Positions 33,801 to 44,500 of a stretch of 51,042 bases of DNA are shown here, one piece after another. The translations under genes and the position numbers were made by a program. The DNA is taken from the NCBI GenBank assembly GCA_900169235.1, contig FWCC01000438.1, forward strand, positions 1 to 51,042, given 5' to 3'. This DNA comes from Zarea fungicola. Taxonomy: Eukaryota; Ascomycota; Sordariomycetes; Hypocreales; Cordycipitaceae. Every line of letters begins with the position of its first letter. Position 1 is the stretch's first letter. The notes under the pieces are model-generated. The model made no database searches and was not told the origin of the DNA. It saw only the letters and a program-made list of their open reading frames with translations.

Positions 33801-35822
33801 GCTGTTATGCTTGGCTCTCGCTGCCTTCCCCCTGGCCAAGCTCTGGAGGGCGGCCAAGGGAGATGCAAAAGACTGCATGACATCTCGCTCGCGAGAAATC
33901 TGGTTTCTTGTCAGCAAAGCCCTGGCGGCCGCTTGTAGCTTTACCGTGGCTCCGTTGAAGCTTTCTAAAAGATTTTGTCGGGCGTCCAGTTGGCCTCTCA
34001 GCAGTGCTCCCCGCGCAAGCGCTTGAAGATTAAGAACGTCTCCAGAGGCTTGACGTGTCTCGCGCTCCTGTGCAACGAGGTCTTTGCGGATTAAGAAGCC
34101 TCTAGACATCGCCTGAATCTCCCGAACAGCTCCTTCGGACTTTGACATAACGGCCGTTACATCTCGTACCTTGTTGCGGACTTTATTTGCCCGAATAATG
34201 CTTTGCAGAGTCAAAACATCTGGTTCGACTGCCTGCCAGCAACGGTCGGTTTTCTCCATGCCTCGTCGAACGAGAAAGCCTCGGGCAGCGCTCTGGACCA
34301 AGACAGAAGAGCGACGCATCTGGAGCCTATATCCCATGATTTGTCTTGTGAAATCGCCACGAATACGTGCTTGCAGTTCGACGAGTGCAGGCTCGCATTC
34401 CCAGAGATCTTGCATGGTGTCTCCCAAGCGCAGCCGGCCGAGAGCACCACGGATTTGAGCCTGCAGGTCTGTGATGGCGGCGGTATGCTCACCCAATTCG
34501 CGGTCGATCCTCTCTTCTTCCGTCTCTTCTGGCTCGGGTTCGGGTTCAGCTACGCCAAAATCTGCACCCATATTACCAAAACTTGGCATGTTGACACCCA
34601 ATTTATCTAGTCCCTTTTGCATCGCTTCGAGTTCGTGGTGTTCGAATTCGAGTTGGCCGACCAGATTGCCGATGCGGAAGTCTACTATGCCTTTTCGGAA
34701 TAACAGCCAGCTGAGGGCGTGGATGCAATATATCACTTTGGGAATGTTCTTCTTCTCGTAGAGGTCAATGAGTTCGAATCGGAAAAGATCGGGCATCTCT
34801 ACTTCATCGAGATACCGGAAGAAGATGGCTATATTGTCAGAGTGTCGGTATTGGAGCTTTGGGTGGCGGAAAATGCGGTAATGGCCATCAGGATTGAGTG
34901 CTTCCACTACCTCTGCCAATGTGACACCGTCACGAAGTGCCTCTTCGAGTTCGACAATGGGTGGAAGAGACTTGTTGGTAACATCCTCTATCCACTCCCT
35001 GGCTTCTCCGATATGGCAGAGGTACTCGTAGGCTTGCAAAAACTGGCGCTGCTTATCCATCCAGTTGCGGCCCTCCCACCCGTACGCGTTAGACCGTGTG
35101 GTCTTGCCAGCATTGGGCAGCTCCGTGCGCTGCAGTCGGCGCCGACCACGGAGGCCGACGACTTCTTGGGTAGGTGATGTAATCGCGAAGTCGTCGGCAG
35201 TGTTGGACTGGGCCAGCTTGGATAAATTACGCAGCTGGGCAGTTGAGGAGCGGCCGAGCTGCGCAAGCTCTGGAGCACCAATATGGGCACTGCTGCCAGA
35301 CACGGTAGCTCCGGATCCCCGTAGAATGGAATCGGAGCGAGTTAGTAGCATCGAGTTTGGCCTCATGGATTGTATGCGGGGTGGAGATACTGGTGAAGAC
35401 GGGCCATCGTACTGAGATATGGATAACTTGGATATGTCGACGCTCTGGCCACGGAGATGGCGCAGCTTTGGCTCTGGCGATGAAGCATGTTTTGGTGGTG
35501 AGGACGCAGGAGCCTGCGGTAGCTGGCGAAGGGAGGGGCGAGACGACGCCGCATCTCTTGTTGAGGCGCTCATATCACCGGATTCGAAAAGCCGGGCACG
35601 GGCAATAACATCGCTTTGGCCGCGCTTATGTGTGTGTGTTGGTTTGGGAGGCGAGTATCCGGATGAGGTGGACGAGAATTGTGTATTCTGTGTCTGGTCG
35701 GAGGCGTACGAATAGCCAGACGAGGCGGATGAGGAGGTGGTGGAAAGTTGGCGGGAGATGTTGCTATCGGGAGGCACAACCTCGAGGGTCTGCGACTGCC
35801 GCAGAGGATGGGGGCGATACAT
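30801..35822 (-). CDS. IQGAP family protein (Rng2/Iqg1/SepG-like)
   Basis: Two minus-strand exons, 35822-31249 and 31185-30801, with a 63-nt GTAAGC...CAG intron, give 1652 residues. After about 250 disordered Ser-rich residues comes a calponin-homology actin-binding domain (about 255-375). Fourteen IQ-like repeats with an LQxxxRGxxxR core at about 40-residue spacing (450-850) should bind calmodulin or myosin light chain. Then come a coiled region, a RasGAP-related domain (about 990-1310) and a RasGAP_C domain that crosses the intron (KKGKKRFLMPFTKQY). IQGAPs scaffold the contractile actomyosin ring at septation sites. The GAP-like domain usually lacks GAP activity and binds Cdc42/Rho-type GTPases. 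It is the divergent neighbour of the DUF155 gene. The domain call is certain; the septation role comes from orthologs. Confidence 0.94.
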
Positions 35823-37246
35823 AACTGCCAGGCTCAGTCAGAGCAGCAGAGCGAGGCGGTTGTGACTATTGACGATGGGTAGTGTCTCGCTAGGTTATTT
35901 GGTCTGTCGCAGCTAGAACATCTTCCCATGGGTGAATAGATCCAGGGATTGGCTTTGCGCTGGAATGCAAACAGAAGAGATTGTCGCGGGAGGCAGGATT
36001 GGCTCTAAGACATGCGCGCGGCGGATTTGATGAGGTATCAGTGAGCTGTGGGAGTGTATGTTGTAAATGCTGCTCTGTACAGCAATTAGGAAATTTGAAG
36101 GATGATGATTGTGAAAATAGCTATGCCGCACGAGCGTTTTTTAGAATAGATGTGAGCCCAACAGGATGGGTAAATGGTCTGGGCGGCAGGGGTGGCAGTA
36201 CCATAAGAGAGCAATGACCACATCGCGGGGTTGGCACCATGATAGAGGCTATTGGTGGCGGTTGACAGATGTAAACAAACAGCCAGGCGACAGCGTAGCA
36301 ACGCCGCAACGGCGCACTCTGGTTGGCCGGCAGTGTTTGAGATGGTCCACTGGTCGCTAAGGTTCAGGTTGTGTTGGGTACCAGCAAAGTTTTATTAAAA
36401 CGGCTCGGAAGAAATATGTACTGTCAGTGGAATGCTTCACACAAAATTGACAAGGGAATTGACTAGGTTGTTTGTCGTTGCCACTATACCTGAAGTATGG
36501 AGGTCCAGAACAAAGGCTCGATGCATGGCGGCTGGCAACGTCTGCAGTGGTGAGGGATAGTGTACGTTTGCCTGCTGTAGCACTTTGGGTCTATTTTTTT
36601 TTAAAAAAAAATGATAAAAATGATAAAAACCAATGATTACTCGAGGTCGCTGCAGTTTTTCAGATATTTACGTGCCTCCATTGCAATTTCTTTGTTTGTT
36701 TATTACTTGAAGCTGTGAGTCGGCAGTTAAGCTCAAGTAACTAGTCGAATATCAACAGTTTATCGAAATGGTACCTCGTACTACCTACGTCACACATGGT
36801 CTACACATCTACCGAGATGGACTCATAAACCTATAGAATAAAAGCCACAGAAAACATACTATCATATCCCCAACAACCCATCGGTTCTTGCAAAAGTCAT
36901 CTTTGTCTTTTTTGCTGCATCCACCACCTCATCGTTCTATCCGATGCTAACCACTTGGCACCGCTATGATCCAGGGTAGGCAATAGCGTCATGCACTTCG
37001 CCCATGTGGGGACTTTCTGAGGTCATAACTGGCTGCCACAATTCCAATATCACAACTCCCTCGCGCTAAAACACATCATTAAAGCTGCCTTTTCCGGTTA
37101 CGCCACTACAACCAATTAGTCTTGCACAACAGTGCTGCCGTGTGCGCCCGTCCACGCAAACCCATCCCACCGCAACCTGCAGCGGCAAATTCTTCAGGCA
37201 TCAATTTCAACCATCAATGTTGCTCATGCTATAAATTATACCCGAA
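35823..37246. other. Divergent promoter region between IQGAP and DUF155 genes
   Basis: A 1.4-kb intergenic region serving two genes transcribed outwards. Short ORFs on both strands lack domains. A perfect T9A9 palindrome at 36594-36611 sits near the middle and may mark a nucleosome-depleted site. No further gene is seen. Confidence 0.5.
36594..36611. repeat. T9A9 palindrome
   Basis: Nine T followed directly by nine A, and then two TGATAAAAA-like units. Rigid dA:dT tracts of this kind exclude nucleosomes, which would fit the shared promoter region. Confidence 0.6.
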
Positions 37247-39392
37247 ATGTCGTCCGGAAACAAACAGAGGGCGCCGTCGGTGCTGGTATGTGACCCTTGA
37301 AATGTTGCGCCGCTGCATCTACCCATTTGAACAGCCGTTTTTGTTACCACCGTAGACTGACACCCAATGCTAGGTCACCGACTCGAGAGCCCGTGAAAGA
37401 ATTAATCAGCGTCGCACCCCTCAGCGGCCTGATGCCATGGCGCGGTCCCCAGGTCGGATGCCCATGCGCTTCATGACGGTCGACAATGTTTTACAATTCA
37501 GCTCACAAATTCCGTCTGGCCAACCCCGTGGGCCTCCTCTTCCTGCCACCAGTCCTCATGGAGGTGTGGCAATCTCCGCACACCCGCGTAGAGTCGTCTC
37601 TGGCGGCCTTCCAAATGTACATTCCCGCACGGGGCAGCCGATGCCCTCAAGAACGACCAAGATTAGCGAAAAGCTGGTACTGCTCCCCGAGACCGACAAC
37701 AAAGAGGATGTCGACGATGAAATCGAGAGCGATGCCGTTCTGGCGCGAAGATTACAGGACGAAGATGACGGACCACTGCGAGATGAAGAGCTGGATGTGC
37801 TGCGCAAGCGCGGAGGCATCCGAGGAAAGAGTTACGCCGAAAGGCTGCCCAAGATGCAGCGCAAAGATAAGGTCAGCCGGCTAACGGCGTATTGTACTGC
37901 ACAAGCCTTTAAAATAAAAGCAACGGCCGAATTTTTAAAGAAAACGCATGAAGTCAAGACGAAGCTTTACGACGACTGCCTTTATGTCATCTACGCTCTT
38001 CCTCTTATGAATGGGACCGACGGCTACCGTGTCCGCAGCCGTCCCATTCTTAAGACGCCAGGCAGTGGAAAGACTGTGCTTGATCTGGAGATTGAGCGCA
38101 CGGAGCAAAGGGACCACCATGAGGGCTACTTTGAAGACGACGCCTACACGACGCCAGAGAGCCCTGAACCGCCCAGCCACATGCGGCCAGGGACTCGCGA
38201 AGAGTCGCCGGACGACCAGGCCAACATGCAACACAATAGCTTCACTCCGCACGAGGACGGAGCATCACCATTCAGCCGCCTGCTGCCCAATTCCAAAAAC
38301 TTTGCCGAGATGTTTGTCTATTCTTACGGCGTGGTGGTCTTCTGGAACTTTACCGAGTACCAAGAAAAGGACATTCTAGCCGACCTGACATTCGCCGACG
38401 CGGAGGATGGTATTAGCCTCCTCACCCGGCCGCTGGAACAGCACGACTTTGAGACGGAAGAATTTCATTTTGAGTACAGTGCCGACGTCAAGCGCCCGCG
38501 CATCTTCAATGACATGATTACGCTCGTGCCGCGGTCGGACCACATGATCAAGCTGACCATTAGCCACGCCATTGCGCAGAGCACCAAACTGTGTCTATTT
38601 GAGGAGCGTATGAGCGAGACGATGCTCGACGCACAACACGTGCCCAAGACGCTGGCACTGACGGGTGAACTGGACATGACCAGGACAGAAATTGTCAAGA
38701 TTCTTGGCCGGCTCTTCAAGAGTCGTGTCGACATTAACCTATGTAAGTGAATATTGAATATCTTGGAAATCCAAGTTCTTTTATAGCGAGGACTAATCTT
38801 TCTCCCCTGCTTAGCGTCCAATATCCTCGATGTGCCCAACTTCTTCTGGGATTCTGAACCGACACTGCATCCCCTGTACGCGGCAATTCGCGAGTATCTC
38901 GAGATTGATCCGCGCATCAAGGTTCTCAACGAGCGCTGTCGCGTCTTCCTCGACCTCGCCGAGATTCTCTCCGACTCGGTCAATGACGCCAAGATGAGCG
39001 CGATTACCTGGATCGTCATCATCCTCATCCTCGTCAGCATCCTCGTCACCGTTACGGAGGTGGGCCTGCGGTTCGCCATGCTCGAGCGCAGCAAGAAGCC
39101 GGGTGAGAGCCAGAAACAGCAGCTGGCCGCATCGACCATCTCATGGGCAAAAGGCTCGACGGATAGTCCGCCGCAGCTGCTCACCAGCCCGGCGGTGCCG
39201 TTAGCGGACAACATCTTCCCACAGCCGCATCAGCAAGGAGGGATGCCGAGCGCGTTGGAGGAGCTGGCGCGCACGCTGGGCCTCGAAGGCAACGCCACGC
39301 TGGATCAGGTCAAGAGCAGCATACGTACGCTGCAGGACGAGGCTGCATCCCTGTCCATCGCAGAGGGCATCAATGTCGATGAGCTGAAGTAG
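37247..39392 (+). CDS. DUF155 (Rmd1/Rmd8/Sif family) membrane protein
   Basis: Three exons, 37247-37285, 37374-38742 and 38815-39392, give 661 residues. The first exon is only 13 codons (MSSGNKQRAPSVL). Its GTATGT donor and the TAG acceptor at 37373 open exon 2 in frame (VTDSRARERINQRR) with the internal Met at 37437, so the upstream start is preferred. TTKISEKLVLLPE and the DUF155 core (FVYSYGVVVFWNFTEYQEKDIL, then SDHMIKLTISHAIAQSTKL, VPNFFWDSEPTLHPLY and IDPRIKVLNERC) identify the Rmd1/Rmd8/Sif2-3 family. One membrane helix (about residues 532-554) follows the core. Yeast relatives are linked to meiotic division, vacuole and mitochondrial RNA-related roles; no biochemical activity is certain. 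The tail has a possible short coiled region. Confidence 0.92.
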
Positions 39393-40340
39393 AATCACTG
39401 GCATTCGCAGTGTTTGGCTGTCAATCAGCCAGCCATCTTGTTACTTCATTCTTAACGGGCCTCCCTCTCCTACCCATCCCGTACCTTTTCGAAAGAAAAC
39501 GAAAGAAGACAAAAATCCACGCAAAAGCAAGCTATACGATCAGTAAATATGTACAGACCTAATGGGCCCCCCGTTTAGCGCACGATACTAGTTCCGCGCC
39601 ACTGCCGCGGGAAGCCAAAACTGGCCCTCTTTTCTTCTCCTTTTTTTCAGTCTTTTCTCTGTCCCTTCAGTCTTGCGACAATTTTATCGCAGAGGCCTTT
39701 AGCATAGCGAACGGTGTTCTTTATCCAGCTGTTTTTTTCGTCTTATTTAATTGTAGCCTCTCTCTTCAGAATATCGTTACTGGGAAACATTACAAACAAG
39801 ACCAATTATTTAAACCTTTTTTTGCCACATTCTGTCTCTAGAGCCCTTAAATTCATTACCGTCATGCTATATCAAGCTGCAAGATAAAAGAGTCGGCATA
39901 TTTTCCACATAGAATTTAATCCTGTATATTGTTTATGCCCAGGCATGCTATGCATAATGCGTCTATCAAAATCTGTCCTTCATTGGTAATCAACAACTAT
40001 ACCAGAATAGTCCTTTGTAACCCGTGTAAATGCGCACCTCATGATTGAGGACGGAAAAATACTAAATAATGGCCAAGCCCAGCCTTGAACGCCAATCCGG
40101 AGCCGAATGCTTTGTTTCCTCCGAGAATGCGGATTCTTCTGGCGCTGCCAGATTAACATCATGGTAGGAATTATTCTTCTCCAATTCGAGTGTCATGTCT
40201 ACGACACTGTGCCCCCATGCAAGATTTGGTTCTACTACCACTCTTTGGATTTCGCAGGGGTCGGGGTGTAAGATTGCTATCCAATTCGGATGCGAGGTTC
40301 AAATGTGTGAGCACATAAGAGTATCTTTTCCCTGGCCGAA
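39393..40340. other. Convergent 3' flanks of DUF155 and transporter genes
   Basis: AT-rich sequence with T runs (39640-39650, 39730-39740, 39818-39824) between two convergent stop codons. No gene is seen. Confidence 0.5.
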
Positions 40341-41571
40341 TTATTGCGGAACCTGTTTGTAGCCGGCCTGTGACTTCTTCTTATTGTCCAACTCGGCTTT
40401 GCTGTACACTGCGGCACCAAACATGGTAATAGCCATACCTGTTCCTTTGAGCAGGTCAACTTCAACATTAAATATAAAGATTCCCAGTAGAACAGTTAAA
40501 CATTGCTTCAGGTTGCCGCACACTGTCATTGTCAATGCGCCGGCGAGTTTGTTGGTATTGAAGGATGAAATATTGAGAAGAAAGGCGAGAATTCCGTTGC
40601 CTAGTAGAGAGGCAAAAGTGGCCAAAGGTGACATGTCTGAGTTGGCAAGAGCTTGGCGAAAGCCATCAACTTCACCAGTAGCAAAAGCGCACACCAGAGC
40701 CTGCGCCGCCGCCATAGGAGACATTCGGATGAGAAATTCGATGGGAGGTAGAGAAAGAGAGCCTGTCATGAAGCGATTTGTTACAACGGTCTAGGTACAT
40801 TGTTAGCGAACTAGAATGCGGAAGCTTTTAATGGTGCAGTACTAACCTTGAGGGCGGCGAAAATAACGCCCAGAATAGTCAACAGAAAGCCAGCATCGGA
40901 AAAATTCATTTCGCCAGCAGTAGTCATGGCGGCACCAATGATCAAAGGAGCAAGAGATATGTACGTCATCGTGCTGTACGTTCGGCCATACCAGGCGCGG
41001 AAAATGAGAATGGTGAAGATGGGACACAGCATGCGCATTGTCTGGTAGAAGGGAACCGAGACCATGGCTAGCGACAGATTGGACAAGGCAATGTTGGCGG
41101 TAAATAGTGCGCTAAAGGCAAAGAGTGCCAAGTTTTCGCGGCGGCCCAGCCTTGATAGCTTGAAATAGCCCATTTGCATCATGGAGTAAGTGCCGAGAGC
41201 GGATATTGAGGTATGGAGAAACGTCAAGAGCCAAGGAAATTTGAACTGCATAGTGTAAGCTGATGTCCGAGTGATACAAGAGTAGATCTACGGTAGGATA
41301 GGAAGACTAGGCAAATGACAAGACTTACGACACCCAAGACTAGCTTGTTATATATGGTGAGTAGTAATGAAAGGAGGAAGTATGTACCGAGCCAAGTAAA
41401 CTTGACAGTTGACGGAATTGAATATTCGTGATCGAGATTGGTACTAGGAGGCGCCTCTGCGCGGCCTGCGTTGGCCTCCATGTCGACTGCAGTATCGAAT
41501 CGGGGGCTGAAGGCTTGGCTGTCTGGAAGAAGTGGCTCAGGCTGCGTCGACGGGGACGACTGCGAGGACAT
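40341..41571 (-). CDS. Triose-phosphate-translocator-family (DMT) transporter
   Basis: Three minus-strand exons, 41571-41329, 41245-40847 and 40790-40341, give 363 residues. Introns of 83 and 56 nt (GTAAGT and GTTAGT donors) fall between complete codons. About 75 hydrophilic residues precede YFLLSLLLTIYNKLVLG, the first helix with the NK motif of the TPT/nucleotide-sugar transporter family. FKFPWLLTFLHTS, LCPIFTILIF and the final helices follow. Roughly ten membrane segments are expected. A segment near the C-terminus (GNLKQCLTVLLGIFIF) corresponds to the conserved substrate-pathway helix. Such proteins sit in the Golgi or ER membrane. The substrate cannot be told from sequence; a nucleotide sugar or phosphorylated sugar is the family expectation. 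The start is the Met before SSQSSPSTQ; an in-frame upstream extension lacks a better ATG. Confidence 0.9.
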
Positions 41572-44500
41572 TTCTAGAGAGTCGCAAACGGATGCAACTC
41601 GGCGCTCAGTACTGACTAGACCGCACACAAGAAACAGTTGATTTGGAGTAGCGACCGGTATCACCAGTTAGAGCTGCCGAGGAACGAATACGTATTCGAA
41701 TATAATAGTTGGCTTGGAAAGTATCATGAGATCCGTGCCTCGATATAGGTGAGGATGGTGCCGCTCGTCTCAGCGTGGACGGAGAGCGCGGGATGTGCAG
41801 CAGACCAATTCGTGTTTGATGGTCAAAAAGTTTGAGGATCTGCCAGTGTAATATCGTTGCGCAGACACAATTGGTCTCGATATAGTGGGTGAGCTTGTTT
41901 GGTAGGACGGACCAGCCACAGTCAAGGAGAGTTGTAAGGATAGTAGTTGCGGTGCGACACTGGAGAGAGAGAGCGACAGAGAGAGAGAGTACAGATCGGA
42001 CGTAAGTAAAGAAAGTGGGCGGATAGAAAGCCAGGTGTAGAATAAGCGACAGCAGATGTTTAAAAGAGCGCAAGCAAGCAAAAGCAATGCAGTATAGATG
42101 AATGTGTTTTGTACACGAGTAGACGAAGAATTTTGTGTTCAAGGCACAGTGGTGGTGGCTGGGCAGCTGGAGGTGATGTGTTGCGGGCAGGTGCAGCAAC
42201 AAGGTAGGTAGATGGCTATTGTAGGATCGCTATGAAGGAGTCCATGTAGGGTGGGACGCGTGTAAGAATTGAAAGGTAAGTGCTTAGGAGGCCCGAGTCG
42301 GCAAAGAAGAACAAGGAATGACGTTGGTAAGTAACGAAAGAGAGGGCAAGATGGGGGCAGAAGGAGAAGCACCTGCACAGCAGGAACGGTAATAAGTGTG
42401 TACTGGTGGTATGTGGACCTAGGAGTGCCGATTACTGGCGCGAGAGGGGGAGTAGACGGAGGCGGTAACGGGAAATAGGTCGGGGGCAGTGCCAGTTCTG
42501 GCTGTCAAGAGGCTGTCAAGTAGTATTTAGCTGGCAAGCCATTGGTTTCCAACAGACGTAGGTGGCTAAAATATCTCAGGAGCAGGCAAGCCAAGAAAAG
42601 TATACTGAGTTAGTTACTAGTATTGCCAGTTCATTGAACCCACGAGAGGCTTCGTGAGCTTTGACTGGGTGGGCACTTGGCATTGTCTGATAAAGTGGCA
42701 CTAACAATTACCTGGCAGCAGGAACTGTCAACGGGCACTCCCCAGGCCCCAGTACCATGGAAAAGATGGCAAACTAAACCGTTTTGGTGGAGGCCCGCCA
42801 CCAACGTAGTTAGGAAGGAGAATGGTCAGATGCGGGCCAGACGCCGCGAAAAGCGAAAAGCGGAGGGGTGTATTCATATCAAGTCGTGAAATGAGGCTTC
42901 TGCCAAGAAACAGAATGCGTTGGACCACTAATAAGTGAGTTGGGACTATCTAGAAGCCGTGGCAATACTGTTGATATTTTATGTCTCAGACAGCTCTGCT
43001 GTAGATTCTCATCCAAGGTTGATTAGTATCCAATACAGAAATCCTGGACTCTGCCTCGTATTGGTGTTGAAAGCCACTGTGCACCTTGCTGACCGCGGCC
43101 AAAAATAAAATAAAATGAAAATTCACTTGCCTATTTGGTAAACAGCTGAACCTGATAACTTCGTCAAGCTTGCTTTATTTCTTCACACCCCTGCAGAGTT
43201 ACCCCTGACGAAACTGGGGCATCGCTGGATTCCCCATTCCGCGCCCCGGCGCTGAAGCTTTTGCTCAACTCACTACCTTGCTACCTCTCAAATACTGTAC
43301 TGGTAATACCATTCCACGCTAAAGTGACAAGTGAAAGCCCCACGAGTCCCTCTCCGGACCCTCACAACTTGGTAGCCTCGAACAGGTGCCTATGCTTGCA
43401 ATTGGCAGGCAAGCACGCTATCAACAGGAGCCTGGCCTGTGTGGGTGGCTAATCTGTCTCCAGTAAACGCCTGAAAAAGCCCCCAATCCGAGTCCCATCG
43501 AGCCAGTGCACCACACTTTCACTTTGACTTTTATTTACTGGGTAATAAATACTACCGTTACTTTAGTGGTACAGTTTCAACATGGGCAGCTAATCAGTAT
43601 TGCTATTACCAGTACTACCAGTACATTATTCTATGCATTTTGCCTGCTTGCACCTGGCAGGCGGGATGCCGAAATTCCTGCAAAATGTACCCTCTTCGTC
43701 AAATTACCGATGCTCCGTACAGAGTCCCAGTACTGAGTATGACGTATTGCTCATATTGTCCACCCTTTTCCGACTCAAAGCATCTGCCGACTCGGCAGGC
43801 TTGAACTGGTGGTTTTGTACATATCTGCATCTTATGAGCCCCCGCTCTATTTTTCATTACAAGGTGATTTGCGCACATCACCCCTTTGGTACATGTGAAT
43901 TATGCTTGCGCCATCCAACACTATCCATCTGTTACGTTGTCGACGCCACACATGCCTAGTCTTTGTTCTGTGGCTGCCGACACGGTGCCGCGATGCCGGA
44001 TGGCTTAGGCGTCACCCTCACTGCGCCCGCCAAAGGGGACAATTTTTAGTTAGGTACCCAGTAGAATCGACGTCTCCAAAAGTATTCCCCAGCGGTCCGA
44101 CTCTGCCGTTACTATTCATAGCGCCGAACTCGTCTACCTCTGGTGCGCCTGCGTCAGCGCCGGCTGCACTATTCAGATCTATACAGATTCCTGCTCGCCA
44201 ATGAGCAGATTGCTCACACTGCCGCTTAGATTCAAATCTGACATTGCCATCACCCAACAGGAAGCAAGTGTATCGACACGCGGCCGATTCTCGACGCCTC
44301 CACCCGAGCCATTGGTTCTCAGACCCTAGGACGAGAGCCGATGATCCTAGAATCGACTCACTCACTCAACGGTTACTTACCGCCGTTACGTATGTGTACA
44401 CACATCACACGCTCGCGGAAATTAAGTGGAAAAGAAAGTTGCAGAAATAATGGAGCTGGTACTCCTGCAATGCAAATCAAAGCTAGATGTAGAAATTGTT

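Noticed and set aside
41606..42202. 198-codon minus-strand ORF upstream of the transporter
   Set aside because: Its His/Leu/Ser/Thr-rich text comes from pyrimidine-rich leader sequence, it overlaps other frames, and it does not join the transporter frame.
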